The position numbers were made by a program, and so were the translations under genes. Below, in pieces: positions 8,973 through 17,142 of a stretch of 64,000 bases of DNA. Every line of letters begins with the position of its first letter. The first letter of the stretch is position 1. The stretch is from NCBI GenBank assembly GCA_030615745.1, contig JAUWYR010000002.1, positions 1-64,000 of the forward strand, in the 5' to 3' direction. The stretch comes from Candidatus Zixiibacteriota bacterium. GTDB lineage: Bacteria > Zixibacteria > MSB-5A5 > SM23-73-2. The notes beneath the pieces are model-generated. The model saw nothing but the letters and a program-made list of their open reading frames with translations, did not search any database and was not told where the DNA came from.

Positions 8973-11900
8973 CTACTTTTCTTTCCCCACCAACATCTCT
9001 GAAATACTTTTTACATCCGATAAAAGCTCTATTTTTTTATCATCTTTTAGATAACTTTCTTTCAACTCTGGGTCTTTAATATTCTCACTCAGCTTTTTCA
9101 AAATCTCCCCTGCTTTTTCAAGCTCTTTATAAGCTTTTTCATATTCATACAATTCTATATACCATTTGCCCAAAAGATGGTGAAACCTCCACAAAAGCTC
9201 AAGCTTTTCTGTTTTTTTTGCTTTTTCTAATCCTTTAAAGATTAAGTTGAAGGCTTTTTCTTTTATGCCCCCTAACCAATTTTTTCTGGCTAAATTGAAA
9301 AAGTATACAGGCTGGTAAGCATCACTTTCGATCTCTTTTAAAAATTTTTCGCTTTTTTGTTGAAATTCCTGTGCTTTTTCAACCTGACCAAGATCTAAAT
9401 ATATTCCCCAGATATCTAAGTTTAAAGACAAAATCTCCTCAAATGCATTTAATTTTTGAGCAATTTTTAAAGCTTTTTCAAAAGATTCCAACCCAAAATC
9501 TCTTTTCTGATTTTTAATCTTTATTAAACCATCGAGTTGAAAAATTTTTATCGAAGACCTTTCATCCTTTATCACCTCAATAATTTCTTTAGCCAGAGCC
9601 AAACTTTTTTCTGCTTTTTCGATTTTGTTTAAAAGAAAGAAAAGCTTAGCTTGATTAAGCAGAATCTCTGCTTTCAGTCCCTTATCATCTATTTGACTGG
9701 CAATATCATTTGCCGCTTTTAAATTTCTTATGGCTTTAGAATATTCTCCCAGCTCACAATAATCTATACCCATAAACTTCAATATGTGCCCGCTCCTTTG
9801 AGCAAAATCTATCTCTTTTGACAATTTTAAGCCCTTTTGACAATATTTTAAACTTTTTTTGTAATCTCCTTTTCTTAGAACTGCATCAGCTAAATTCTCC
9901 AAGTTGAAACAAGTCTCTTTTTTGTTTCCCATTTTTTCATTAAGTTCAAAAGCCCGGTTAAAGGTATCTATAGCTTTATCATATTTCCCCAGAAGAACCA
10001 AAACTGCTCCAATATTATTTAATCCTCGTGCAATCTCCATCTGATCACTTAACTCCTTTTGTAACATCAAGGCCTGATTAAAATAGTCCAACGCCTTTTG
10101 ATATTGGTGCAAAGTAAAATAGATCGCACCAATATTATTCAGAGATAAAGCCATAGCATCTTTATTTCCCAAGGAGTTGTGAATCTCAAGTGCCTTGTGG
10201 TGGGTTTGTAAAGCTTTTTCATGCTCTGCATTCCCCCAATAAATATTAGCCATATTGTTCAAGGTTCGAGCCACTCCATTTTTATCTTCCATCTTTTGAT
10301 AGACTGCAAGAGCTTTTTCCAAAGAGTATAGACCTCTTTCATAATCGTGCTTAAGCCTATATATCTCTCCCATCTCCCTATACGTCTTTGCCTCGATTTT
10401 TTTATCACCATAATTTTGTGCCAAATTTAAAATGGACTGATAATCTTCTAAGGCAGAATTAAGCTCCCCAATCTTTTTCCAGAAATCTGCCCGAACCATC
10501 AATGCTTCGATTTTCTTTTCAGCTCTTTCTTTTTTCGGAGTAAACTTAGATGAGGTATCTAATGCATTCTTCAAATGATACAAGGTCTGTTTATAAGCAA
10601 ATTGGTCAGAAAAATCTTGAGCGCATAAAAGAGAATAAAAGTAGGCTTTTTGGTAATTTTGGGAGCGGGTGAAATGATAAGCTAAATCCTCTTTTTTCAC
10701 ATTTTTTTTCTCTAAATAGTCTCCTATCTTCTGGTGTAATTTTTTTCTTTCAAAAACAGGAATTTTAAGGTATAGTATCTCCTTTAAAGTTTGGCTGGGA
10801 AATTCATACCATAAATTCTCCCCAACTTTTTTTTGAGTTTGCCGAATAAAATCCTCTTTCAAAAGGATGGACAATATCTCAGCGACTTCTACTTCAGGAA
10901 ATCCGGTAAGGAATTGGATGGTCTCTAAATCGAATCTTTTTCTGGTCAAAGAAGCTGAATTCAAAAATTTTAACATCTTTTCATCAAGCCGAGCTAAATT
11001 TGAAAGCCAGACCTTCTCAACATTCTCAGGTATCTGAACAGATTCCAGCCCTTTTTGATCTATCCTCAACTGATTTTTATGGAAAAAGATGACTTTGTTT
11101 TTCAGAAGTAGTTTTAAAACTTCTAAGGAGAAAAATGGATTCCCTGATGCACTCCTGTAAAGATAGTCTACCAACTCTTCTGGTGGCTCTTTTTGGTAAA
11201 GGCTCGATTTTATAAGAAGTTTTGTCTCTTTTATGCTAAGAGGGCGAAGCTTTAAACACCTGAATTTTCCATCCCCGGAAAACTTATTAATCAATTTTTT
11301 TAGATATACATTTTTTCTTAGTGCCTCCTTGTGGAAAGAGCCACATAAAAAGAGCCTACCCTCATCTATTCTATCTATCAGATGCTCTAATATTTCTAAG
11401 CTACCTTCCTCAGCCCAGTGAAGGTCATCAAAGCACAAAGCAAAGGGGATAATTTTTGACCCTTTGATCAAAAGCTCTGCAATTCTTTTAAAGTAAAAAG
11501 ATATCAGCTTTTGATTAATATTTGATCCTTTAGGGAAAACCATTTCTGGAATGACCAAGCCCAATTCCTCTTTATATTCCTTTAAAAGCGATGGACAAAA
11601 ACTTTTCTCTTGATCTCCGACAAAATGAGGTGATAATTTACCCAAAGCCTCCTTTATCGGCTGATAGGGGGAGGTTTCGTTTTCAAAGCACCTCACCTCC
11701 ACAAACAAAATTCCCTCAAGCTGAGAATAAAGCTTTAACTCTTTTAAAAAAGTGCTTTTACCAATCCCGAGCTCCCCCTCAATTAAAAAAAGACTCCCCT
11801 CTCTTTTAACTGAACCTTCTAAGGCGCTTTTTATCGTTTTTAACTCTTTTTCTCTTCCTATCATCTGATTTGTGGAAAGATAGGCTAAAGGTAAAAGTTG

Positions 11901-12776
11901 GTCTTTATCGTCAACCTCTTGGTCCATACGGAGATGCTCCGCATAACTTTTTTTCTTTCCCCACAGACCTAAGACCCTCTCTTTGAGTTTCCTTGCTGAA
12001 CTAATCCTTCTTTCTGGATCCTTTTCAAGAAGGTTTAATACCAAATCATTTAAACCTTGAGGGATCGAATCATTTAACTTTTTGGGTGGGACAGCTTCTC
12101 TTTCGAGATGTAGTGTTATAAGATGAACCGGGTCTTCTGCCTCAAAAGGCAGGGTGTCAGTCAAAATCTCATATAAGATTATCCCTAAAGAATATAAGTC
12201 TGCACGATAATCCACATCCTTTTTTTTAAAAACTTCTGGAGCCATATAAGAAAGTGTTCCTTTGGGTTTTTCCCATCGCAAAGATTTAACTTTTTCAGCT
12301 AAACCCAGATCTAAAAGTTTCACACCAAAAATGCCTTTTGTCAATTTGAAGTTCTCAGGTTTAAGGTCACCATGCACAATTCCCTGGGAGTGAAGATATT
12401 CTAATGTCTCTGCGATTTTGACTAAGATTTGATAAAACCTGTCAAGGTTATTTTTATAATTTTTTTGAGATAAATCCACCCCTTCCACAAGCTCCATTGT
12501 AAAATAGGGGATTTTCTTTGAGGTGTAGTTGAAATCGAAAGGCTCGACCAGACCAGGATGCTTTAGCCTTTTTAATAACTTAAACTCCTGTTTGAATTTT
12601 TCCAAAAGCTTAGGCACTTTAAGTATTTTTAATGCAACAAGCTTCTTATCCCAAAAGTCCCAGGCTTTCCAGACCTCACCCATCCCACCCTCACCTAATT
12701 TTTGAACAAGTTTATATCGAAAAGAAAATTTTGGGGTGACTTTTTTTTCAGCTTTACTTAAGAGTTGATGGTTCAT
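8973..12776 (-). CDS. Ser/Thr protein kinase fused to AAA ATPase and TPR repeats (PknK-type)
   Basis: 1267 residues. The kinase domain (about 20-285) has the Gly loop GEGGMGEV (28-35), the invariant Lys50, a catalytic loop HGDLKPEN (135-142, HGD instead of HRD) and DLG (156-158) instead of DFG. An ORC/AAA-like ATPase follows, with Walker A GELGIGKST near 340 and Walker B FALCFDDLHWAE near 455. From about 720 to 1240 there are many TPR units; KALEIHNSLGNKDAMALSLNNIG is cited as two parts, KALEIHNSLGNKDA and MALSLNNIG. Such proteins link a stress input to phosphorylation. It lies 41 bp behind a sensor histidine kinase gene in the same direction, so the two are probably cotranscribed. No transmembrane segment is seen. 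Substrate unknown. Confidence 0.85.
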   Translation of the reverse strand: MNHQLLSKAEKKVTPKFSFRYKLVQKLGEGGMGEVWKAWDFWDKKLVALKILKVPKLLEKFKQEFKLLKRLKHPGLVEPFDFNYTSKKIPYFTMELVEGVDLSQKNYKNNLDRFYQILVKIAETLEYLHSQGIVHGDLKPENFKLTKGIFGVKLLDLGLAEKVKSLRWEKPKGTLSYMAPEVFKKKDVDYRADLYSLGIILYEILTDTLPFEAEDPVHLITLHLEREAVPPKKLNDSIPQGLNDLVLNLLEKDPERRISSARKLKERVLGLWGKKKSYAEHLRMDQEVDDKDQLLPLAYLSTNQMIGREKELKTIKSALEGSVKREGSLFLIEGELGIGKSTFLKELKLYSQLEGILFVEVRCFENETSPYQPIKEALGKLSPHFVGDQEKSFCPSLLKEYKEELGLVIPEMVFPKGSNINQKLISFYFKRIAELLIKGSKIIPFALCFDDLHWAEEGSLEILEHLIDRIDEGRLFLCGSFHKEALRKNVYLKKLINKFSGDGKFRCLKLRPLSIKETKLLIKSSLYQKEPPEELVDYLYRSASGNPFFSLEVLKLLLKNKVIFFHKNQLRIDQKGLESVQIPENVEKVWLSNLARLDEKMLKFLNSASLTRKRFDLETIQFLTGFPEVEVAEILSILLKEDFIRQTQKKVGENLWYEFPSQTLKEILYLKIPVFERKKLHQKIGDYLEKKNVKKEDLAYHFTRSQNYQKAYFYSLLCAQDFSDQFAYKQTLYHLKNALDTSSKFTPKKERAEKKIEALMVRADFWKKIGELNSALEDYQSILNLAQNYGDKKIEAKTYREMGEIYRLKHDYERGLYSLEKALAVYQKMEDKNGVARTLNNMANIYWGNAEHEKALQTHHKALEIHNSLGNKDAMALSLNNIGAIYFTLHQYQKALDYFNQALMLQKELSDQMEIARGLNNIGAVLVLLGKYDKAIDTFNRAFELNEKMGNKKETCFNLENLADAVLRKGDYKKSLKYCQKGLKLSKEIDFAQRSGHILKFMGIDYCELGEYSKAIRNLKAANDIASQIDDKGLKAEILLNQAKLFFLLNKIEKAEKSLALAKEIIEVIKDERSSIKIFQLDGLIKIKNQKRDFGLESFEKALKIAQKLNAFEEILSLNLDIWGIYLDLGQVEKAQEFQQKSEKFLKEIESDAYQPVYFFNLARKNWLGGIKEKAFNLIFKGLEKAKKTEKLELLWRFHHLLGKWYIELYEYEKAYKELEKAGEILKKLSENIKDPELKESYLKDDKKIELLSDVKSISEMLVGKEK

Positions 12777-12817
12777 TCAACCGCACAAAGGAGGGAAAGA
12801 TTTTAAATTTCTGAAAT

Positions 12818-14560
12818 TCAGTTTTTTGTTTTATTCTCCTTTTTAATTGGCAAAGACAAAGTAAAAATACTACCCTTTCCTACCTTGCTTTCAACCGATA
12901 TTCTTCCTTTATGGTTTTTGGCAATCCTTTCACAGATAACTAATCCAAATCCATGTCCTTTCTTTTTGGTGGTAAAGCGGGGCTCAAATACCTTTTCCAA
13001 ATTCTCCTTGTGGATCCCTGCTCCATCATCCTCCACTTTTATCTCCGCTCTGTTTTTATCCCGGTTATAAAAAGTGGAAATAGAAATCTTTCCTCTTTTT
13101 TCCTTTTTTCTACCTATAGCATCAGCAGCGTTGTTGATCAAGTTGATCAAAACTTGCTGAATCTGACCCACATCTATATTTAATTTAGGCAAATCAGAGT
13201 CGAAATTCGTCACAAAATTTATCTCGTAAAACTGCTTTTGAGGCTTCATTGAGAATAAAAGGTCCTCTATCAAATTTCTCAGGTTGTAGTTGACCTTCTG
13301 GGTCTCCAAACTGGAGAAATCCATAAGACCATCGGTGAACCTTTTCATTGTAGTGACCGATCCGAAAATTGCTTTAGCATTTGATTTAACCTTCTCAAAC
13401 TCACCCTTTTTGAGATTTAAGGGCAAAAGTTCAGCATTGTTTAAAATGATGGTGAGGTAATTGTTAAGCTCATGACCAATAGATGCAGCCATCTCACCTC
13501 TGGCCGCAAGCTTCTCTGAGAGGATAAGATGTTTCTCCAGTATCACCTTCTCAGTTATATCCTCCAAAACAATTATAAGTCCCATGATCTTATTATCTAT
13601 ATTGTGCAAGGGACTAACCTTTAAAGACAAAGCTAACTCTTCACCTTGAAACCTATGATAGGAACGAGCTTCCTCAAATGGGTTGCCAGTGTAAAGAACT
13701 TGATAGCATATCTTTTTCCATTTATTCTTCTCCTGTGAAGGAACTAAATCCAAGATGCTTAAATTCTTAAAAGGGAAAAAATCAAGACCTTCTTTCCATC
13801 CAGCTTTTTTAAAGATATCCTGAGATGTTTTGTTAGCAATGGTTATCTTAAGGTTTTTGTCAACCACTATTATTCCAATTGGTGTGAGATTAACCACATT
13901 CTCACTGTATAATTTCATCGCCAGAAGGTTCTCATAAAGCTTAGCATTCTCAATCGCTATGGCAGCCTGCCCGGCAAAAACCTCAAAAAGACGAAGATCC
14001 GATTCCAAAAAGATGCTTTTCTCAGATGAGTTGTCCAGGTATAGGATACCTATGATCTTCTCCTTGCTTTTCATAGGCACACACATAATAGACTTCAAGT
14101 TGAGCTCCACTATGCTTTTCTGCTTGGAGTATCTTTTATCCCTCTGAGCATCGCTGGTGTAAATCGATTCCCCAGATTGTGCCACCTTGTTAGCAATTGA
14201 CATGCTTATCTTCAAATCCTCTTTGGATAAAGATTCCTTACAGATATTATGTGCGGTCTTGAACTGGAGATTCCCCTCATCATCCAAAAGCATCAAGAAA
14301 CCTCTTTCTGCTCCAAAAAGCTTTATCGCACGCCTCATAACCATCTGCAAAATATCTTCTAAAACCAATGTTGAATTAATAGCCTTACTTATATCCAATA
14401 AAGCTTCCAGATCATTATTCTTCAGCTCGCTTTCCTTTTGATCAACTACAAGACGGGGACGAGAGGAACGGACCTTCTCGAACATAGTCCCCATCTCAGA
14501 GAGGATGTCAACTGATTCTTTCGGGGGGTTTTTCTTTTTCTTCTTCTCTTTTGTTTTCAT
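12818..14560 (-). CDS. Cytoplasmic sensor histidine kinase (GAF-PAS-HisKA-HATPase)
   Basis: 580 residues, no transmembrane helix. A GAF domain (about 50-205, ending in QAAIAIENAKLYENL) and a PAS domain (about 220-340) precede the dimerisation/phosphoacceptor region with IGHELNNYLTI, whose His is near residue 365. The ATPase domain has the N box NLINNAADAI, DDGAGI, and GHGFGLVICERIAKNHKG. No response regulator is encoded next to it; the downstream partner is the Ser/Thr kinase-TPR protein, which suggests cross-talk of the two kinase types. ATG preceded by GGTGA. Confidence 0.88.
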   Translation of the reverse strand: MKTKEKKKKKNPPKESVDILSEMGTMFEKVRSSRPRLVVDQKESELKNNDLEALLDISKAINSTLVLEDILQMVMRRAIKLFGAERGFLMLLDDEGNLQFKTAHNICKESLSKEDLKISMSIANKVAQSGESIYTSDAQRDKRYSKQKSIVELNLKSIMCVPMKSKEKIIGILYLDNSSEKSIFLESDLRLFEVFAGQAAIAIENAKLYENLLAMKLYSENVVNLTPIGIIVVDKNLKITIANKTSQDIFKKAGWKEGLDFFPFKNLSILDLVPSQEKNKWKKICYQVLYTGNPFEEARSYHRFQGEELALSLKVSPLHNIDNKIMGLIIVLEDITEKVILEKHLILSEKLAARGEMAASIGHELNNYLTIILNNAELLPLNLKKGEFEKVKSNAKAIFGSVTTMKRFTDGLMDFSSLETQKVNYNLRNLIEDLLFSMKPQKQFYEINFVTNFDSDLPKLNIDVGQIQQVLINLINNAADAIGRKKEKRGKISISTFYNRDKNRAEIKVEDDGAGIHKENLEKVFEPRFTTKKKGHGFGLVICERIAKNHKGRISVESKVGKGSIFTLSLPIKKENKTKN

Positions 14561-14651
14561 TTTTTCACCAAAATAGAAAGTGTTAAGAAACCTTTTATAT
14601 TATCGGTAGATAGGCGAATTTGTTTACTGAACAAAAAAGAGGAAAAAAGAT

Positions 14652-15311
14652 TTATAAAATGCTTTTGTAAAAATCTTCGATCACCTGTTGGTGGGCAGCA
14701 AAGGCGATATTTTGTGGGATTTTATTTTCAGGAAAGTATTTTGCCTCAGCTGCATCGTCCCCTGGCTTTAAATCTCCACCCAAAACTTTAGCTAAATAAA
14801 CGATCAAAATTGCATTGGTTCTCGGGTCATCTGACCCAGAGTAGACATCAAATAACCTGGTAAGTTTAACATTTAGATTAGTCTCTTCTTTAGCCTCTCT
14901 TATAGCGCAACTTTCCGGTGATTCATCGTATTCGATAAATCCAGCAGGAAGACTCCAGTCCCCTTTGAAGGGATTGTATTTTCTTTTGACCAAAAGGATT
15001 TTATTATCTTGGGTTAAAATAATAGCTGTTGCAGGGGCAGGATTTTTGTATAATACAAACCCGCAAACCGGGCACACCTTCCTTTTTTTGTGCTCTATTT
15101 TTTTCTCAACTAACTCTGCTGAACATTTTGGACAATATCTGTAATCTTTTTTTAAGAGCTCGAAATCACACTCGAGCTCTTTTTTGGAGTCATATCTCTT
15201 TTTACCTTTTCTGGTGTAAGCCTTTTCGCTTTCTTTGATCTTAGTAACCGGTGAGATTTCCCAGGTATGTCTTTTTTTAGGCTTTTTTATTTCTATTTTA
15301 TTCTTTTTCAT
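14652..15311 (-). CDS. NUDIX hydrolase with N-terminal zinc ribbon
   Basis: Hydrolyses a nucleoside diphosphate derivative. The Nudix box GFIEYDESPESCAIREAKEE is complete (Gx5Ex7REUxEE). A four-cysteine ribbon (CPKC ... CPVC) lies before it, as in NADH-pyrophosphatase-like proteins (NudC group), though I do not see enough to call NudC. The first 60 residues are Lys/Arg-rich. The frame extends upstream to 15398, but that part runs through palindromic repeats; ATG 15311 has GGTGA at good spacing and is chosen (219 residues). Confidence 0.82.
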   Translation of the reverse strand: MKKNKIEIKKPKKRHTWEISPVTKIKESEKAYTRKGKKRYDSKKELECDFELLKKDYRYCPKCSAELVEKKIEHKKRKVCPVCGFVLYKNPAPATAIILTQDNKILLVKRKYNPFKGDWSLPAGFIEYDESPESCAIREAKEETNLNVKLTRLFDVYSGSDDPRTNAILIVYLAKVLGGDLKPGDDAAEAKYFPENKIPQNIAFAAHQQVIEDFYKSIL

Positions 15312-15361
15312 CACGTCACCAAAAAAATCCCTCAAATCAATTAAAGAAAACTGTTCTCGTT

Positions 15362-15431
15362 GGTAATGGACACCCTGTCCATTACCATAAAGCATCACGG
15401 ACCCATACGGGCAAGCTGAGGGCGTCCGTGA
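15362..15431. repeat. Two palindromes before the NUDIX gene
   Basis: GGTAATGGAC-ACCCT-GTCCATTACC (15362-15386), then TCACGGAC (15395-15402) pairing with GTCCGTGA (15424-15431), followed by ACAAGAGAT, a suffix also seen after other hairpins here. Confidence 0.75.
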
Positions 15432-15825
15432 CGAACAAGAGATTTTACTAAAATTAATTAAAGAAAACTATTCTTTTTGTCAATTAGAAATATAAATGGA
15501 GTGCAAAAACTTGTTTTCGCGAATTCGTCATTCTTCATCCGTCATACGTCATTCTTTATCCGTCATTCTTCATTTTTTAATTGATTTTTTGCTTGACTTT
15601 TGAGGGGGGAAAGGTTTAATTTTAAACCTAAACGAACAATGTGAAAAAAAATGATTAACTTTAAAAGAAGGGAGTAAATAGGCAATGCGTCTATACTTCT
15701 GAATTGGAATGCTATCAGCAATGCGATTAAGAACAAAAGATGCAAAACCGTGGCTCTTCTTCGTGAACAGTCTTATGTCGTGAAATGGAGATATTTCTCA
15801 TTTTCCGGCCTTAGGAGATGAAATA
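15432..15825. other. Gene-poor gap with short tandem CGTCATTCTTCATC units
   Basis: About 15525-15572 holds three to four imperfect head-to-tail copies of CGTCATTCTTTATC-like units. GGAGTGCAAAAACTTGTTTTCG near 15499-15520, given here as GGAGTGCAAAA and CTTGTTTTCG, is a member of a GGAGTG-hairpin family also seen at 21637, 25361 and 25946. I see no gene. Confidence 0.5.
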
Positions 15826-16818
15826 ATGGAACAGGCTATTCAATTATTTGGATATCTAATACTTACTTTTTTGGGCATCGTGGCACCAATCATGGCAATT
15901 TTGTTATCTGTATTTAATGAGGGGATATTGAAGTTAACTACCCAATATGAGAATGAAAAAGCCCAAAGTGAAGCAAATATCAGAGAACAAATGAAAGGTA
16001 AAGAAGAAGCAAAAGGGTTAGATATAGCAAAGATAGAGCAGAGTTTAAAGGAACTCAAAGCAATCAAGAAAAGCGCCAAAATTAAGCTATCTTTTCTAAA
16101 TCCTAAAAGGGTAGTATCACGCGTATTTATATTACTCCTCATTTCTTTTCTAGGAGTGATACTATCCCTTTTGAGTGATAGTAACAGTTATATCTGTTAT
16201 GCGTCTGTCCTAGTAAGCATAGCATGTTTCTGTTATGCTCTATTTATTCTTTGGAAATTACTGGGCGTTGTAATTGAAGTAAGAAAAACCATAGACGAAG
16301 AGAAGAGAGATATATATATGAAAACAATAGAAAGAGATATGAAAACAATAGAATTATTATCAGCATTAGTGCGGAAGGAATCACAGTACTTTTTAAAGAA
16401 TGTTTATATAGCCATAGATGACAAGAAAATTAAAGATAACGCAGGTGAAATTACAATGTCTGCCTATAAGAAACAAGAACTAAAAATCGGAATAATAAAT
16501 AGTGAACTCCGAATGGCAAAGAATATAGAAATAGGTTTTACTTTCCCATCTGATTTTATTGTTGAAAAAACAGCTTACTATTCAATTTTTACTAGTAAAA
16601 CAAGCCAAGTTGTTCGTTACAAATCAAGCTTTATCCATGGGAATACAGATCTAAAATTGAGCCCTTTAATTATTACACCGATTAAAGTAGGCGAGTATAA
16701 AATAGGAACCTTTATAAAAGCGGAAAATATTGAAACTATTAATCGGGATTTGAATCTTAAGGTTACTCCAGGCTGGCTATTTTCAGAAATATTCAAAGAC
16801 ATGCTCTCCAAACCATAA
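15826..16818 (+). CDS. Membrane protein of unknown function with coiled coil and C-terminal beta-rich domain
   Basis: 330 residues, family not recognised. One hydrophobic segment (about 5-30), a charged helical stretch (about 40-85), two more transmembrane segments (about 100-120 and 125-150), another helical stretch (155-190), then a soluble C-terminal half with beta-like character. Ribosome site TAGGAGA. It is followed after 10 bp by an SNase-like gene on the same strand, both against the local leftward direction and bounded by repeats and a terminator, so the pair looks like an acquired cassette. Confidence 0.7.
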   Translation: MEQAIQLFGYLILTFLGIVAPIMAILLSVFNEGILKLTTQYENEKAQSEANIREQMKGKEEAKGLDIAKIEQSLKELKAIKKSAKIKLSFLNPKRVVSRVFILLLISFLGVILSLLSDSNSYICYASVLVSIACFCYALFILWKLLGVVIEVRKTIDEEKRDIYMKTIERDMKTIELLSALVRKESQYFLKNVYIAIDDKKIKDNAGEITMSAYKKQELKIGIINSELRMAKNIEIGFTFPSDFIVEKTAYYSIFTSKTSQVVRYKSSFIHGNTDLKLSPLIITPIKVGEYKIGTFIKAENIETINRDLNLKVTPGWLFSEIFKDMLSKP

Positions 16819-16828
16819 AAGGAGCAGA

Positions 16829-17113
16829 ATGACGACTTTTAAAGTTACGAAAATAATCGATGGAGATACCTTTGAAGTATCGCCTAATTGGAAATTGAAT
16901 AACCAAACGGGGAGTGTCGTAAGGGCAAATGGTTATGATACGCCCGAAGAAGGTAAACCAGACTATCAAACTGCGAAGGACAAACTTGAAAACTTAATAC
17001 TCAATAAGGAAGTCGAACTCAACGACCCAATAAGGATTACTTATGGTCGCTTACTATGTGATGTTTATTATAAGGGGAAGAATATAGCTGATTATTTTAC
17101 TGAATATCAGTAA
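16829..17113 (+). CDS. Small SNase-like (thermonuclease-fold) protein
   Basis: 94 residues. VTKIIDGDTFEV at the N-terminus is the hallmark first strand of the staphylococcal nuclease fold, followed by an Arg-Asn-Gly-Tyr-Asp-Thr-Pro-Glu segment and YGRLLCDVY, which align with the Arg35/Glu43/Arg87 regions of SNase. It is shorter than nuclease-active secreted enzymes and has no signal peptide, so activity is uncertain. ATG after AAAGGAG. Related sequences lie at 61313-61585 and, as a fragment, at 61224-61305. Confidence 0.8.
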   Translation: MTTFKVTKIIDGDTFEVSPNWKLNNQTGSVVRANGYDTPEEGKPDYQTAKDKLENLILNKEVELNDPIRITYGRLLCDVYYKGKNIADYFTEYQ

Positions 17114-17116
17114 AAG

Positions 17117-17142
17117 TAACCCCGATTTCTAAATCGGGGTTA
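17117..17142. terminator. Bidirectional terminator-like perfect palindrome
   Basis: TAACCCCGATTT-CT-AAATCGGGGTTA, a perfect 12-bp stem between the convergent SNase-like gene and the phosphatase gene. Confidence 0.8.

Noticed and set aside
15525-15572. CRISPR-like tandem units
   Set aside because: Units are only about 14-20 bases, imperfect, without spacers of constant length or cas genes.
15563-15745. 60-codon leftward frame with a hydrophobic start
   Set aside because: It ends in the tandem CGTCATTC repeat region, has no ribosome site and ordinary AT-rich composition; more likely chance.
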